A stretch of 64,000 nucleotides of DNA from Nocardioides sp. ChNu-153 (lineage in GTDB: Bacteria; Actinomycetota; Actinomycetes; Propionibacteriales; Nocardioidaceae). A program made the position numbers and the translations under genes. Position 1 is the stretch's first letter; every line of letters begins with the position of its first letter. Under the pieces are notes generated by a model. It worked only from the letters and a program-made list of their open reading frames with translations. It did no database searches and was not told where the DNA came from. The stretch spans positions 26,790-90,789 of the forward strand of contig NZ_JADEVT010000013.1 in NCBI RefSeq assembly GCF_030466625.1. The letters run 5' to 3'. Shown one piece after another: positions 45,407 through 54,263 of the stretch.

Positions 45407-46408
45407 TCAGTCCGCCTCGGCCTTGGTCTCGCGGGCCACGAACGCCGTCATCATGTCGCGCGCCGTGATGGTGCCGGCCACGACCTCGTCGACGTGCTCG
45501 GCGATGGGCACGTCGACGCCGGTACGACGCGCGAGGTCGCGCAGCGAGCTGCAGGACTTCGCGCCCTCCGCCACCTGGCGGGTCGAGGCGTAGATCTCCT
45601 CGGTCGTCATGCCCGCCCCGAGCCGCTCGCCGAAGGTGCGGTTGCGGCTCAGCGGCGAGGAGCAGGTGGCGACGAGGTCGCCCAGGCCGGCGAGGCCCAT
45701 GAGGGTCAGCGGGTTCGCGCCGAGGGCGACCGCGAGGCGCGCGGTCTCGGCGAGGCCGCGGGTGATGACGGACGCGGTGGTGTTGTCGCCGAAGCCGAGG
45801 CCGACGGCCATGCCGACGCTGAGGGCGACCACGTTCTTGTAGGCGCCGCCGATCTCGCAGCCGACCACGTCGGTGCTCGTGTAGGGGCGGAACGCCGGGG
45901 TGTGGCACAGGCGCTGCAGGCGCCGCGCGGTCTCCTCGTCCTCGCACGCCACCACGGAGGCGGCGGGCTCGCGGCGGGCGATCTCCTTCGCGAGGTTGGG
46001 GCCGCTGACGACGGCCACCTGGCGCGAGGGCACGTCGAGGGACTCGGCGATGACCTCGCTCATGCGCTTGACCGTGCCGAGCTCGACGCCCTTCATGAGC
46101 GACACCGAGACGGCGTCGCGTGGCACGAGGTCGCGCCACTGCTCGAGCGTGCCCCGCAGCGTCTGGGACGGCATCGACCACACGACGACGTCGGCGCCGG
46201 CGAGCGCCTCCTCGGGGTCGGTGGTCGCGTCCACGCTGCCGGGGAGCTGGATGCCGGGCAGGTAGTCGGCGTTCTCGTGACGCGTGTTGATGCGCTCGAC
46301 GACCTCCTCGCGACGACCCCACAGGGTGACGTCGCCGCCGCCGTCGGCCAGCACCAGCGAGAACGCCGTGCCCCACGACCCGGCGCTCAGCACCGCCACC
46401 TTCGTCAT
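45407..46408 (-). CDS. gpsA: Glycerol-3-phosphate dehydrogenase [NAD(P)+]
   Basis: A 333-residue GpsA supplying sn-glycerol-3-phosphate for phospholipids. Dinucleotide motif VLSAGSWGTAFSLVLADGG, GVELGTVKRMSEV, VVSGPNLAKEIARREPAA with catalytic Lys, and LAGLGDLVATCSSPLSRN. ATG 46408 overlaps the stop of the acyltransferase (ATGA), so it is coupled. Convergent with the PLP gene, only four bases apart. Confidence 0.96.
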   Translation of the reverse strand: MTKVAVLSAGSWGTAFSLVLADGGGDVTLWGRREEVVERINTRHENADYLPGIQLPGSVDATTDPEEALAGADVVVWSMPSQTLRGTLEQWRDLVPRDAVSVSLMKGVELGTVKRMSEVIAESLDVPSRQVAVVSGPNLAKEIARREPAASVVACEDEETARRLQRLCHTPAFRPYTSTDVVGCEIGGAYKNVVALSVGMAVGLGFGDNTTASVITRGLAETARLAVALGANPLTLMGLAGLGDLVATCSSPLSRNRTFGERLGAGMTTEEIYASTRQVAEGAKSCSSLRDLARRTGVDVPIAEHVDEVVAGTITARDMMTAFVARETKAEAD

Positions 46409-47214
46409 GCACCCTCCCCGTCACCGGTCGGACGGCCACCCGGCACGCCCGGCTCGTCGTCCGCGCGCGGCTCCACCGCGCGGGGGCGACCGTACTCGCT
46501 CACGCCCCGCCGGCGGGGGTCGAACGGCTCGGCAGGCGGCTCCTCGCCGCGGATGCCGGCCAGCAGGTCGGTGATCGCCGCCATGATCCGGGTCGTCGCC
46601 TCGGCGGCGGCCCGCGCGTCCGTGCGGCCGACGAGGTCGTCGAGACCGACCGGGGCACCCGCCCGCACGGTGACGTGCTTGCGGGGCAGCAGCCGCGGTC
46701 GCGACGAGTACGGCGCGAGCACGTCCTGCGCGCCCCAGTGGGCCACCGGGACCACGGGGCAGCCCGTGGCCAGCGCGATCCGTGCCGCGCCCGTCTTGCC
46801 CGTCATGGGCCACAGGTCGGGGTCGCGGGTGATGGTGCCCTCGGGGTAGACCACGACGCACTTCCCGGCCCGCACCGCCTCGACCGCGGCGGCGTACGCC
46901 GAGGCGCCCGCGCTCTCGCGCTCGACCGGGATCTGGCCCGCGGCCGTCATGAACGTGGCCAGCGCGCGGGACTCGAAGAGCCCGGACTTCGCCAGGTAGC
47001 GCGCGATGCGCCCGTGGTCGTAGAGGTAGTGCGCGGCGAAGAGGGGGTCGACCTTCGTCACGTGGTTGAGGGCGACGACGAACCCGCCGGTCGCGGGGAG
47101 GTGCTCACCGCCCTCCCAGGTGCGGGAGGTCGCGGCCGTCAGCGTCGGCTTCAGGATCGTCGCCGCCACCGTGTACGCCCAGCCCCGGCGCTCGCTCAGC
47201 TTCCTCGTCGCCAA
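46405..47214 (-). CDS. 1-acyl-sn-glycerol-3-phosphate acyltransferase (PlsC-like)
   Basis: A 269-residue acyltransferase: ALNHVTKVDPLFAAHYL (NHxxxxD catalytic motif), GQIPVERE, VVVYPEGTITRDPDLWPM (third motif), and PVVPVAHWGAQDVL. It adds the second acyl chain in phosphatidic acid synthesis, in line with its coupling to gpsA. TTG start at 47214 with AGGA six bases before. The C-terminal ~50 residues are an Arg/Pro/Gly-rich tail not in the core family. Confidence 0.9.
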   Translation of the reverse strand: MATRKLSERRGWAYTVAATILKPTLTAATSRTWEGGEHLPATGGFVVALNHVTKVDPLFAAHYLYDHGRIARYLAKSGLFESRALATFMTAAGQIPVERESAGASAYAAAVEAVRAGKCVVVYPEGTITRDPDLWPMTGKTGAARIALATGCPVVPVAHWGAQDVLAPYSSRPRLLPRKHVTVRAGAPVGLDDLVGRTDARAAAEATTRIMAAITDLLAGIRGEEPPAEPFDPRRRGVSEYGRPRAVEPRADDEPGVPGGRPTGDGEGA

Positions 47215-47343
47215 GGTCCGTCCTCTCCCTACGTCCTGCCCGGTCCGGTGCCGCGGCACCGCAGGGCAGGATAGGCGCTGCAGTGCTCCGGCGACGGCGG
47301 CGCGGTCGGACCGCCCGCGCCGCGTGGCTCGCGGGCTGCGAGC

Positions 47344-47985
47344 ATGGGCCGGGTGAGCACGTCCCCGTCCGCCGCGATCCTGCTGCCGGTCAAGCCGCCC
47401 GCCGTCGGGAAGTCGCGCCTCGGTCACGGTCGCGCGCCGCGCCCGGAGCTGGCCGCGGCGTTCGCCCTCGACACCGCCCGCGCCGCCCTGGTCACGCCCG
47501 GCGTGGCCGGCGTGCTGGTGCTCACCGACGACCACCGGTTCGCCGGCTCCCTGGCGCAGCTCGGGTGCACCGTCGTGCCGGACCCCGTCGACGGGGACCT
47601 CAACGGCACCCTGCGCCAGGGGGCGCAGGAGGCGGCCCGGCGCTGGCCCGACGCGCGACCGGTGGCCCTGTGCGCCGACCTGCCGGCCCTGCGTCCCGCC
47701 GACCTCGCCGAGGCGCTGGTCCAGGTCCTGGCGGCCGACGGTCCGGTGTTCGTCAGCGACGCGGAGGGCACCGGGACGACCCTGTACGGCGCGCCCCTCC
47801 CCCTCTTCGACCCGCGCTACGGCCCGGGGTCGACCCGCGCCCACCTCGAGGCGGGCGCCGTACCGGTCGGGGGGGCGCTGCCCACCCTGCGGCACGACGT
47901 CGACGACGCCGCCGCACTGGACGGCGCCATCGACCTCGGGCTGGGGCCGTGGACGGCGGGCCTGCTGGCCCGCCACCCCGGCTGA
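47344..47985 (+). CDS. cofC: 2-phospho-L-lactate guanylyltransferase CofC
   Basis: A 213-residue nucleotidyltransferase of F420 biosynthesis, which activates phospholactate or phosphoenolpyruvate. ILLPVKPPAVGKSRLG start, DLNGTLRQGAQEAARRWPDARPVALCADLPALRPADL (metal Asp in CADLPAL), GTGTTLYGAP and FDPRYGPGSTRAHLEAGA. ATG 47344 is taken; GTG 47356 is an alternative start. Convergent with the HU gene, ten bases apart. The same gene set is common in F420-using actinobacteria. Confidence 0.9.
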   Translation: MGRVSTSPSAAILLPVKPPAVGKSRLGHGRAPRPELAAAFALDTARAALVTPGVAGVLVLTDDHRFAGSLAQLGCTVVPDPVDGDLNGTLRQGAQEAARRWPDARPVALCADLPALRPADLAEALVQVLAADGPVFVSDAEGTGTTLYGAPLPLFDPRYGPGSTRAHLEAGAVPVGGALPTLRHDVDDAAALDGAIDLGLGPWTAGLLARHPG

Positions 47986-47995
47986 GCCCGCTGCG

Positions 47996-49039
47996 TCAGG
48001 CCGGGGGCTCGGTCTGGGCCGCCGGGGAGTTCTGCGACGGCGTGCGCGGGCCCCCGTCGTCCGGCTGGTCCGCGACGGACGTCGTGGCGGTGGTGCGGGC
48101 CACGGGCGTCGTGCCTCCGGGCTCGGTGCCGGCGGCCGCGCGCGACGCCGCGTCCTTGGTGGCCGTCGCCTTGCTCGCCTTCTTCGCGGGGGCCTTCTTC
48201 GCGGGGGCCTTCTTCGCGGGGGCCTTCTTCGCGGGGGCCTTCTTCGCGGGGGCCTTCGTCGCGGGGGCCTTCGTCGCGGGGGCCTTCGTCGCCGGGGCCG
48301 TGGCGGTCCCCTCGGCGGGAGACGCCGGCGCGTCCGCGCTCGGCGGAGCGTCCACCGGTGCCTTCGCCACGGCGGTCTTCCGGGCCGGGGCGCCCGCCGA
48401 CGGCGACTTCTTCGCGGGCGCCGTCGTCGCCGGGGCCTCCTCCGCCGCGGGGGCCTTCTTCGCGGGGGCCTTCTTCGCGGGGGCCTTCTTCGCGGGGGCC
48501 TTCTTCGCGGGAGCCTTCTTCGCGGAAGCCTTCTTCGCGGGGGCGGTCTTCACCGTCGTCCGGGTGGCCGGCGCCTTCTTCTCCGCCTTCGTCGCGGGCG
48601 TCGTCGCGGCGGCACTCCCACCGGACGACGCCGTGCCGAGCACCTGGTCGATCGACACCTCGGTCGTGCTGACGGACGCCTCGTCGCTGTCGGTGCCCTC
48701 GTCCGACGACCCTCCCGAGCGGCGCGCGCCGCCCTTGCCGGTCACCTTCGCGACGACGGCGCTGGCGGCCTCACCGGCGGCCCCCACGGTGGCCGCCGGC
48801 AGCTGCTTCGCCCCGGAGATGACGTTGCGCAGGTTGGCCGCGGGGGTGAACTTGGGCACGACCCCCTTCGCGGCTCCGGCGCCCTTCTCGAACGCGCCGA
48901 ACCCGGTGATGGCGACCTTCTCGCCCCGGGCGACCTCACGGGTGATGGTGTCGACGACGGCGTCGAGGGCGTGGGCGGCAGCCTTCTTGTTGCCCTCGAA
49001 CCTCGACGACAGCGCCTCGATGAACTGCGACTTGTTCAC
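47996..49039 (-). CDS. HU-family nucleoid protein with long Lys/Ala/Pro tail and apparently missing DNA-binding arm
   Basis: 347 residues. NKSQFIEALSSRF.GNKKAAAHALDAVVDTITREVARGEKVAITGFGAFE (1-51) is a normal HU start. The usual arm (RxxRxGRNPxTG, ~15-18 residues) is absent: KGAGAAKGVVPKFTPAANLRNVISGAK follows at once. After ~residue 85 comes a linker and a ~180-residue tail of KKAPA/TKAPA repeats, like mycobacterial HupB. The last ~50 residues are low in Lys. GTG 49039 with AGGA before it and a strong promoter upstream. HU proteins compact DNA; the missing arm suggests altered bending. Confidence 0.88.
   Translation of the reverse strand: MNKSQFIEALSSRFEGNKKAAAHALDAVVDTITREVARGEKVAITGFGAFEKGAGAAKGVVPKFTPAANLRNVISGAKQLPAATVGAAGEAASAVVAKVTGKGGARRSGGSSDEGTDSDEASVSTTEVSIDQVLGTASSGGSAAATTPATKAEKKAPATRTTVKTAPAKKASAKKAPAKKAPAKKAPAKKAPAKKAPAAEEAPATTAPAKKSPSAGAPARKTAVAKAPVDAPPSADAPASPAEGTATAPATKAPATKAPATKAPAKKAPAKKAPAKKAPAKKAPAKKASKATATKDAASRAAAGTEPGGTTPVARTTATTSVADQPDDGGPRTPSQNSPAAQTEPPA
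48176..48300. repeat. 15-bp tandem repeat array in the HU tail (right-hand, C-terminal array)
   Basis: About eight near-identical 15-base units (TTCTTCGCGGGGGCC on the plus strand) encode KAPAK-type repeats in the minus-strand gene. Later units change TTC to GTC. Such arrays can expand and contract by slippage. Confidence 0.85.
48447..48550. repeat. 15-bp tandem repeat array in the HU tail (N-terminal-proximal array)
   Basis: About seven 15-base units of the same kind, with small changes in the last copies, encode KKAPA repeats (AKKASAKKAPAKKAP). The two arrays are separated by a non-repeated ~130-base part. Confidence 0.85.
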
Positions 49040-49094
49040 TGGTGTCCTTCCGGTACGTCCCGGTGCGGCGCCTGCCCCACGGGTGTCTCTGCGC

Positions 49095-49123
49095 ACGCTA
49101 GGCGCGCGGACGGGCCACGACAA
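49095..49123 (-). promoter_or_regulatory. HU gene promoter
   Basis: On the minus strand -35 TTGTCG (49123-49118), spacer of exactly 17, -10 TAGCGT (49100-49095), about 55 bases before the HU start. The best-formed housekeeping promoter in the window. Confidence 0.6.
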
Positions 49124-49163
49124 CAGCGGCGGGCCCGATGTGACCCGCCGGTACCCACGCGTG

Positions 49164-49199
49164 GCAGGGGGACGCCACCGGTGGTGACGCCCCCCCTGC
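49164..49199 (-). terminator. Hairpin after the hydrolase gene
   Basis: GCAGGGGG (49164-49171) pairs with CCCCCTGC (49192-49199), enclosing a CCACCGGTGG palindrome. It lies just past the hydrolase stop and before the HU promoter. Confidence 0.55.
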
Positions 49200-49209
49200 G
49201 CGGTGCGGC

Positions 49210-50031
49210 TCAGCGGCCCAGGAACTCCAGCAGGGCACCGTTGAACTCGGCGGCGTGGCTGACGTTGAGGCCGTGCGGGGCGTCGTCCACGACGACGTAC
49301 GTCGCGCCCGTCACCGCCTGCGCGGTGCGCTGGCCCGAGACCTCCACGGGCACGGTGGCGTCGCCCGAGCCGTGGATGACGAGGGTGGGGACCGCGATGG
49401 TGGCCAGGTCGGCGCGGAAGTCGGTGCGCGCGAACGCCTCGATGCAGCCGGTCAGCGCGGCGTCGGCGGCGGGCGCCTCGAGCTCGAGCGCCTTCTGCCG
49501 CTCCTCCTCGCTGACCTTCAGCGTGCCGTCGACGGAGAAGAAGTCGGTGGTGAACCCGTCGAGGAAGCCCTCGCGGTCCGCGCCGACCCCGTCGACCATG
49601 CCCTGGACGTCCTCCTCGGCGAGGCCGCCGTCGGGGTTGTCGTCGGTCTTCAGTAGGTACGGCGGGACCGCGGCCGCGAAGACGGCCGAGCGGACGCGGG
49701 CGTCGCCGTACGTGCCGAGGTAGCGGGCGACCTCGCCGCCGCCCATGGAGAACCCGACGAGCGTGACGTCGGTCAGGTCGAGCTCGGTCAGCAGGCCGTC
49801 GAGGTCCGCGGCCAGCGTGTCGTAGTCGTACCCGGCGTCGGGCTTGTCCGAGGCACCGAACCCGCGACGGTCGTAGGTCACCACGCGGTGGCCGGCCTCG
49901 GTCAGCGCGGGCACCTGGTGCTCCCACGAGGCGCCGCTGAGCGGCCAGCCGTGGATGAGCACGACCGGACGGCCGTCGCCGCCGGTGTCGGTGTGGTGCA
50001 GCTGCACGCCGTTCGTCGAGATGGTGCTCAC
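49210..50031 (-). CDS. Alpha/beta hydrolase (non-heme chloroperoxidase/esterase-like)
   Basis: A 273-residue alpha/beta hydrolase. VVLIHGWPLSGASWEHQVPAL (oxyanion HG), TYDRRGFGASDKP, nucleophile elbow VGFSMGGGEVARYLG (Ser), catalytic Asp near VIHGSGDATVPVE and His in DDAPHGLNVSH. This set is typical of arylesterases/perhydrolases annotated as non-heme chloroperoxidase. GTG 50031 is supported by AGGAG five bases before it. Substrate unknown; it is not clearly tied to leuD. Confidence 0.9.
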   Translation of the reverse strand: MSTISTNGVQLHHTDTGGDGRPVVLIHGWPLSGASWEHQVPALTEAGHRVVTYDRRGFGASDKPDAGYDYDTLAADLDGLLTELDLTDVTLVGFSMGGGEVARYLGTYGDARVRSAVFAAAVPPYLLKTDDNPDGGLAEEDVQGMVDGVGADREGFLDGFTTDFFSVDGTLKVSEEERQKALELEAPAADAALTGCIEAFARTDFRADLATIAVPTLVIHGSGDATVPVEVSGQRTAQAVTGATYVVVDDAPHGLNVSHAAEFNGALLEFLGR

Positions 50032-50120
50032 GCGATCTCCTCGTCGTCGAGTGCCGGGAGCGCCGGTCGGCCTCCCGGTCCGTACGACGGTAGTTCGGAG
50101 CCGGTGGCGCTCCGGGCGGG

Positions 50121-50726
50121 TCAGACGCGCTGCGTCACCGGCTTCCACGCGGGGCGGGCGGCCTCGTACGCCGCGATCTCGGCCTCACGGCCCAGCGTGA
50201 TCCCGATGTCGTCGAGGCCCTCGAGCAGGCGCCAGCGGGTGTAGTCGTCGATGTCGAACGAGTCCTCGACGGCGTCGACGCCCTCCCCGGCGCGCACGGT
50301 GCGGCTCTCGAGGTCGACGGTCACCGTGGCGCCCGGCTGGTCCTCGAGGATGGCCCAGATGCGCTGGACGACCTTCTCGTCCACCTGCGCGGCGACGAGA
50401 CCGGCCTTGCCCGAGTTGCCCCGGAAGATGTCGGCGAACCGCGAGCTGATGACGGCCTTGAAGCCGTAGTTCTGCAGCGCCCAGACCGCGTGCTCCCGCG
50501 AGGAGCCGGTGCCGAAGTCGGGACCGGCCACGAGCACGGACCCCGCGGCGTACGCTGGCTGGTTGAGCACGAACGCCGGGTCGTTGCGCCACGCGGCGAA
50601 GAGCCCGTCCTCGAACCCGCTGCGAGTGACCCGCTTGAGGTAGACCGCCGGGATGATCTGGTCGGTGTCGACGTTGCTGCGTCGCAGCGGCACGCCGACG
50701 CCGGTGTGGGAGGTGAACTTCTCCAT
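50121..50726 (-). CDS. leuD: 3-isopropylmalate dehydratase small subunit
   Basis: A 201-residue Leu[64 protein letters not shown]. With LeuC it isomerises 2- to 3-isopropylmalate in leucine synthesis. ATG 50726 has AGGAG upstream, 12 bases after the leuC stop. Second gene of leuC-leuD. Confidence 0.96.
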   Translation of the reverse strand: MEKFTSHTGVGVPLRRSNVDTDQIIPAVYLKRVTRSGFEDGLFAAWRNDPAFVLNQPAYAAGSVLVAGPDFGTGSSREHAVWALQNYGFKAVISSRFADIFRGNSGKAGLVAAQVDEKVVQRIWAILEDQPGATVTVDLESRTVRAGEGVDAVEDSFDIDDYTRWRLLEGLDDIGITLGREAEIAAYEAARPAWKPVTQRV

Positions 50727-50738
50727 GACGGCTCCTGG

Positions 50739-52175
50739 TCAGCTCGCGGCGCCGGCGGCGGCCGGCTCCAGGTCGGCGGGGGACGAGAGGGTGCCGCGGA
50801 TGGCGGTCGCGGCGGCGACGGGCACGGAGACGAGGTGGGTGCGCCCGCCCTTGCCCTGCCGGCCCTCGAAGTTGCGGTTCGACGTCGACGCGCTGCGCTC
50901 GCCGGGGGCGAGCTGGTCGGGGTTCATGCCCAGGCACATGGAGCAGCCCGCGCCGCGCCACTCGGCGCCGGCCTCCTTGAACACGACGTCGAGGCCCTCC
51001 TGCTCGGCCTGGAGGCGCACGCGCACCGAGCCGGGCACGACGAGCAGGCGGGTGTCGGCCGCGACGCGGCGCCCCTTGACGATGTCGGCGGCGAGGCGGA
51101 GGTCCTCGATGCGCCCGTTGGTGCAGGAGCCGACGAAGACGGTGTCGACCTTCACCTCGCGCATCGGGGTGCCGGCCTCGAGACCCATGTAGGTCAGCGC
51201 GCGCTCGGCGGCGACCTGGTCGCTCGGGTCCTCGAACTCGGCCGGCACGGGGACCGCGCCACCCAGGGGGACGCCCTGGCCCGGGTTGGTTCCCCAGGTG
51301 ACGAACGGCGTCATCGTGGAGGCGTCGAGCACGATCTCGCGGTCGAACTCGGCGTCGTCGTCGCTGACCAGCGTGCGCCAGTGGGCGACGGCCTCGTCCC
51401 AGTCGGCACCCTTCGGCGCCTCGGGGCGGCCCTCGATGTAGGCGAACGTCGTGTCGTCGGGCGCGATGAGCCCGGCCTTGGCGCCCCACTCGATGGACAT
51501 GTTGCAGATGGTCATCCGCGCCTCCATCGAGAGCTCCTCGATGGCCTGGCCGCGGTACTCCACGATGTAGCCCTGCCCGCCACCGGTGCCGGTGTGCGTG
51601 ATGAGGGTGAGCACGAGGTCCTTGGCGGTGACGCCCTCGGGCAGCGACCCGTTGACCGTGACCGCCATCGTGCGCGGCTTGGACTGCGGCAGCGTCTGCG
51701 TGGCCAGCACGTGCTCCACCTCGGAGGTGCCGATGCCGAACGCGATGGCACCGAAGGCGCCGTGGGTCGACGTGTGCGAGTCACCGCAGACGATCGTCAT
51801 GCCCGGCTGCGTCAGCCCGAGCTGCGGCCCGACGACGTGCACGATGCCCTGCTCGACGTCGCCCAGCGGGTGCAGCCGCACACCGAACTCCTCGGCGTTG
51901 CGGCGCAGCGTCTCGACCTGCGTGCGCGAGACCGGGTCCGCGATCGGCTTGTCCCAGTCGATCGTCGGGACGTTGTGGTCCTCGGTCGCGAGCGTGAGGT
52001 CGGGCCGGCGGACCCGACGCCCGGCGAGCCGGAGCCCGTCGAACGCCTGGGGGGAGGTGACCTCGTGGATGAGGTGCAGATCGATGAACAGGAGGTCGGG
52101 TTCGCCCTCCGCGCTCCGGACGACGTGCTCGTCCCAGACCTTCTCCGCCAACGTGCGGCCGCCCGTACGGCTCAT
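50739..52175 (-). CDS. leuC: 3-isopropylmalate dehydratase large subunit
   Basis: A 478-residue LeuC, the [4Fe-4S] subunit. [18 protein letters not shown] start, [18 protein letters not shown], cluster Cys in [14 protein letters not shown] and [21 protein letters not shown] 52175 has GGAGG upstream. First gene of the leuCD operon, divergent from ndgR, whose product is the known type of regulator for this operon. Confidence 0.96.
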   Translation of the reverse strand: MSRTGGRTLAEKVWDEHVVRSAEGEPDLLFIDLHLIHEVTSPQAFDGLRLAGRRVRRPDLTLATEDHNVPTIDWDKPIADPVSRTQVETLRRNAEEFGVRLHPLGDVEQGIVHVVGPQLGLTQPGMTIVCGDSHTSTHGAFGAIAFGIGTSEVEHVLATQTLPQSKPRTMAVTVNGSLPEGVTAKDLVLTLITHTGTGGGQGYIVEYRGQAIEELSMEARMTICNMSIEWGAKAGLIAPDDTTFAYIEGRPEAPKGADWDEAVAHWRTLVSDDDAEFDREIVLDASTMTPFVTWGTNPGQGVPLGGAVPVPAEFEDPSDQVAAERALTYMGLEAGTPMREVKVDTVFVGSCTNGRIEDLRLAADIVKGRRVAADTRLLVVPGSVRVRLQAEQEGLDVVFKEAGAEWRGAGCSMCLGMNPDQLAPGERSASTSNRNFEGRQGKGGRTHLVSVPVAAATAIRGTLSSPADLEPAAAGAAS

Positions 52176-52196
52176 GATTCCTCCAACAACGCCACA

Positions 52197-52212
52197 GCTG
52201 TCTCCTGACAGC
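52197..52212. promoter_or_regulatory. Inverted repeat in the leuC-ndgR interval (site A)
   Basis: GCTGTC-TCCT-GACAGC, a perfect 6-4-6 inverted repeat, 22-37 bases before the leuC start, in what should be the leuC leader. Candidate operator or leader hairpin. Confidence 0.45.
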
Positions 52213-52226
52213 ACGGACCTTACCTC

Positions 52227-52255
52227 TTGCGTCCCACGAACTGAGACGTCAGTAT
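52227..52255 (+). promoter_or_regulatory. Candidate ndgR promoter
   Basis: -35 TTGCGT (52227-52232), 17-base spacer, CAGTAT -10-like box (52250-52255), then six bases to the ATG at 52262: a leaderless arrangement. The -10 overlaps inverted repeat B. Confidence 0.4.
52240..52253. promoter_or_regulatory. Inverted repeat overlapping the ndgR -10 (site B)
   Basis: ACTGA-GACG-TCAGT, a 5-4-5 inverted repeat within the divergent promoter region. Placed where a repressor would block both directions; candidate NdgR operator. Confidence 0.4.
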
Positions 52256-52261
52256 TGCCAT

Positions 52262-52984
52262 ATGGACAAGGGAAGTGGCGTCGGCGTTCTCGACAAGGCG
52301 GCTCTGGTGCTCACGGCGCTGGAGGCCGGGCCGGCGACGCTGGCGGGCCTGGTGGCCAGCACGGGGCTCGCGCGGCCGACCGCGCACCGGCTCGCGGTTG
52401 CCCTCGAGCACCACCGCCTCGTGGCGCGCGACATGCAGGGCCGCTTCGTCCTGGGCCCCCGCCTCGGCGAGCTCTCCGCCGCCGCCGGCGAGGACCGGCT
52501 GCTGGCCGCCGCCGGCCCCGTCCTCGCCCGCCTGCGCGACATCACCGGCGAGTCCGCGCAGCTGTGGCGCCGCCAGGGCGAGAACCGCGTCTGCGTCGCG
52601 GCCGCCGAGCGGCCCTCCGGCCTGCGCGACACCATCCCCGTCGGCTCCCAGCTGACGATGCGCGCGGGCTCCGCCGCCCAGGTGCTGCTGGCGTGGGAGG
52701 ACCCGGACCGCATGCAGCGCGGCCTCCAGGTCGCCGCCTTCTCCGCGACCGCGCTGTCGGGCATCCGGCGCCGTGGCTGGGCCCAGTCCGTCGGCGAGCG
52801 CGAGCAGGGCGTGGCGTCGGTCTCCGCCCCCGTCCGCTCCCCCAGCGGCAAGGTCATCGCCGCCGTGTCGGTCTCCGGTCCCCTCGAGCGGCTCTCGCGG
52901 CAGCCCGGGCGCATGCACGCCCCGGCCGTCCTGGCCGCCGCCGAGCGGCTGTCCGAGTCGCTGCGCCGCGCCGCGGCCGAGTAG
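52262..52984 (+). CDS. ndgR: IclR-family regulator NdgR-like
   Basis: A 240-residue IclR-family protein. N-terminal winged helix ([47 protein letters not shown]) and C-terminal effector domain ([46 protein letters not shown]). In actinobacteria this protein controls the divergent leuCD operon and other amino-acid genes. ATG 52262. Two inverted repeats lie in the shared promoter. Confidence 0.9.
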   Translation: MDKGSGVGVLDKAALVLTALEAGPATLAGLVASTGLARPTAHRLAVALEHHRLVARDMQGRFVLGPRLGELSAAAGEDRLLAAAGPVLARLRDITGESAQLWRRQGENRVCVAAAERPSGLRDTIPVGSQLTMRAGSAAQVLLAWEDPDRMQRGLQVAAFSATALSGIRRRGWAQSVGEREQGVASVSAPVRSPSGKVIAAVSVSGPLERLSRQPGRMHAPAVLAAAERLSESLRRAAAE

Positions 52985-52985
52985 G

Positions 52986-53000
52986 GCCCCCGCCGGGGGC
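52986..53000. terminator. Short hairpin between ndgR and the SGNH gene
   Basis: GCCCCC-GCC-GGGGGC, a perfect 6-bp stem immediately after the ndgR stop, in a convergent interval. Probably serves both genes; short. Confidence 0.45.
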
Positions 53001-53011
53001 GCTCACGCCGG

Positions 53012-54151
53012 TCAGGGGACGAGGGCCGGTACGACGACCGCGGCCGACGCCCCGGCGCCGGCCACGTGCCCGCCCCGCGCGGCCCGCACCACCACCTCGT
53101 GGGCGAGGCGCGGGTCGGCACCCGCGAGCACCACGTCCGTCGGCGCCAGCCCCGAGGCCCGGACGTAGGGCAGGTTCAGCCGCACCTCCTGCCACGTCCC
53201 CGTGCCCACCGGGCGGTGGGCCACGACGTACCCCGTCGCCCCGGCGGGGCGCTCCCAGCCGACGACCAGGCCCTGCGGTCCGTGCTCGGCCCGCAGCCCG
53301 GCGGGCGCCTGGGCGGGGCCGGCGGGGGGCAGCACCAGCGGCGGCAGCGGCTCGGTGACCCGCCCCAGCTCCGCCAGCGCCCCGTGGACGGCGCGGGCGA
53401 TCCGCACCTCGCCCGCCGCGCCCGGGTGCAGGCGGTCCCAGAAGTCGGCGGCCGTGAAGCCGCCGGCGGAGCGGGCCACCACCACCGGCGACGCCGGCGT
53501 CGCCAGCTCGGCGGCGAGCACGTCGAGCCGGGCGTTGTAGTCCGCGACGAGCGGGAGGTGGACGTGCGGCAGCTGGGCGAGCACGACGTCGACGTCGGGC
53601 GCGGCCGAGCGCACCTCCCCGACGAAGGTGCGCGCCGCCGCGGCGAGGTCGCCCGGGGTGACGCCGTTGCGCAGGTCGTTGATGCCGATGAGGAGCACCA
53701 CGACGTCCGGCGCGGTGGCGGCGGCCAGCTCGGGCACGTCGTACCGCATGCGGGTGAGGTACATCCCGCCCGACGCCGCGTGGTCGGTGTCGAAGTCCGG
53801 GTCGGCGTAGTCGTGGTGGCCCGTCAGGTCGAGGACCGGGTCCGCCACGTCGTCGCGGTTGCCGACCAGGTCGTACGTCGTGCGCCGCTCGGCCCGCAGC
53901 AGCTGCCAGAGCCGGTAGCGCCAGGTCCAGTCGCCGCGGTAGCCGTGGGTGAGCGAGTCTCCCACGAGCAGCACGCGGGTGGGCTGCGCGACGGGCGGGG
54001 CGGCCGCGGGCGGGCGGGTCGGCTCGGGGCTCGCGACCGACGGCCGCGCGACCACCGCCAGCAGCACGACCGCCACCGCGACCGCGGCGAGCACCACGGG
54101 CAGCAGCACCTCCCCCGACCGTCGGTGCCCCTGCGTCCCCTGCTCGACCAT
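53012..54151 (-). CDS. Secreted/membrane-anchored SGNH (GDSL) hydrolase
   Basis: 379 residues. One N-terminal membrane helix (LLPVVLAAVAVAVVLLAVV), Pro-rich linker, SGNH domain: block I VLLVGDSLTHGYRG (Ser), block III IGINDLRNG (Asn), block V ADFWDRLHPGAAG (Asp-His). The C-terminal ~95 residues after LPPAGPAQAP look like a fibronectin-III-type fold (GLVVGWERPAGATGYVV). An esterase acting outside the membrane is inferred. GGAGG six bases before ATG 54151. Confidence 0.88.
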   Translation of the reverse strand: MVEQGTQGHRRSGEVLLPVVLAAVAVAVVLLAVVARPSVASPEPTRPPAAAPPVAQPTRVLLVGDSLTHGYRGDWTWRYRLWQLLRAERRTTYDLVGNRDDVADPVLDLTGHHDYADPDFDTDHAASGGMYLTRMRYDVPELAAATAPDVVVLLIGINDLRNGVTPGDLAAAARTFVGEVRSAAPDVDVVLAQLPHVHLPLVADYNARLDVLAAELATPASPVVVARSAGGFTAADFWDRLHPGAAGEVRIARAVHGALAELGRVTEPLPPLVLPPAGPAQAPAGLRAEHGPQGLVVGWERPAGATGYVVAHRPVGTGTWQEVRLNLPYVRASGLAPTDVVLAGADPRLAHEVVVRAARGGHVAGAGASAAVVVPALVP

Positions 54152-54263
54152 CCCGTGCCTCCCCCGTCGGATCCGTCACCGGGGAGACCTCCCGGGGTAC
54201 GGCGGACGTTCCCGGCGGCGGGGCTGGTCTGGTCCACCCCGCGGAGGTCCGCGGGGCCGGGGG

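Noticed and set aside
48176..48550. Regular 15-bp repeats as a possible CRISPR array
   Set aside because: Units are contiguous, without spacers, and code for KKAPA in the HU tail.
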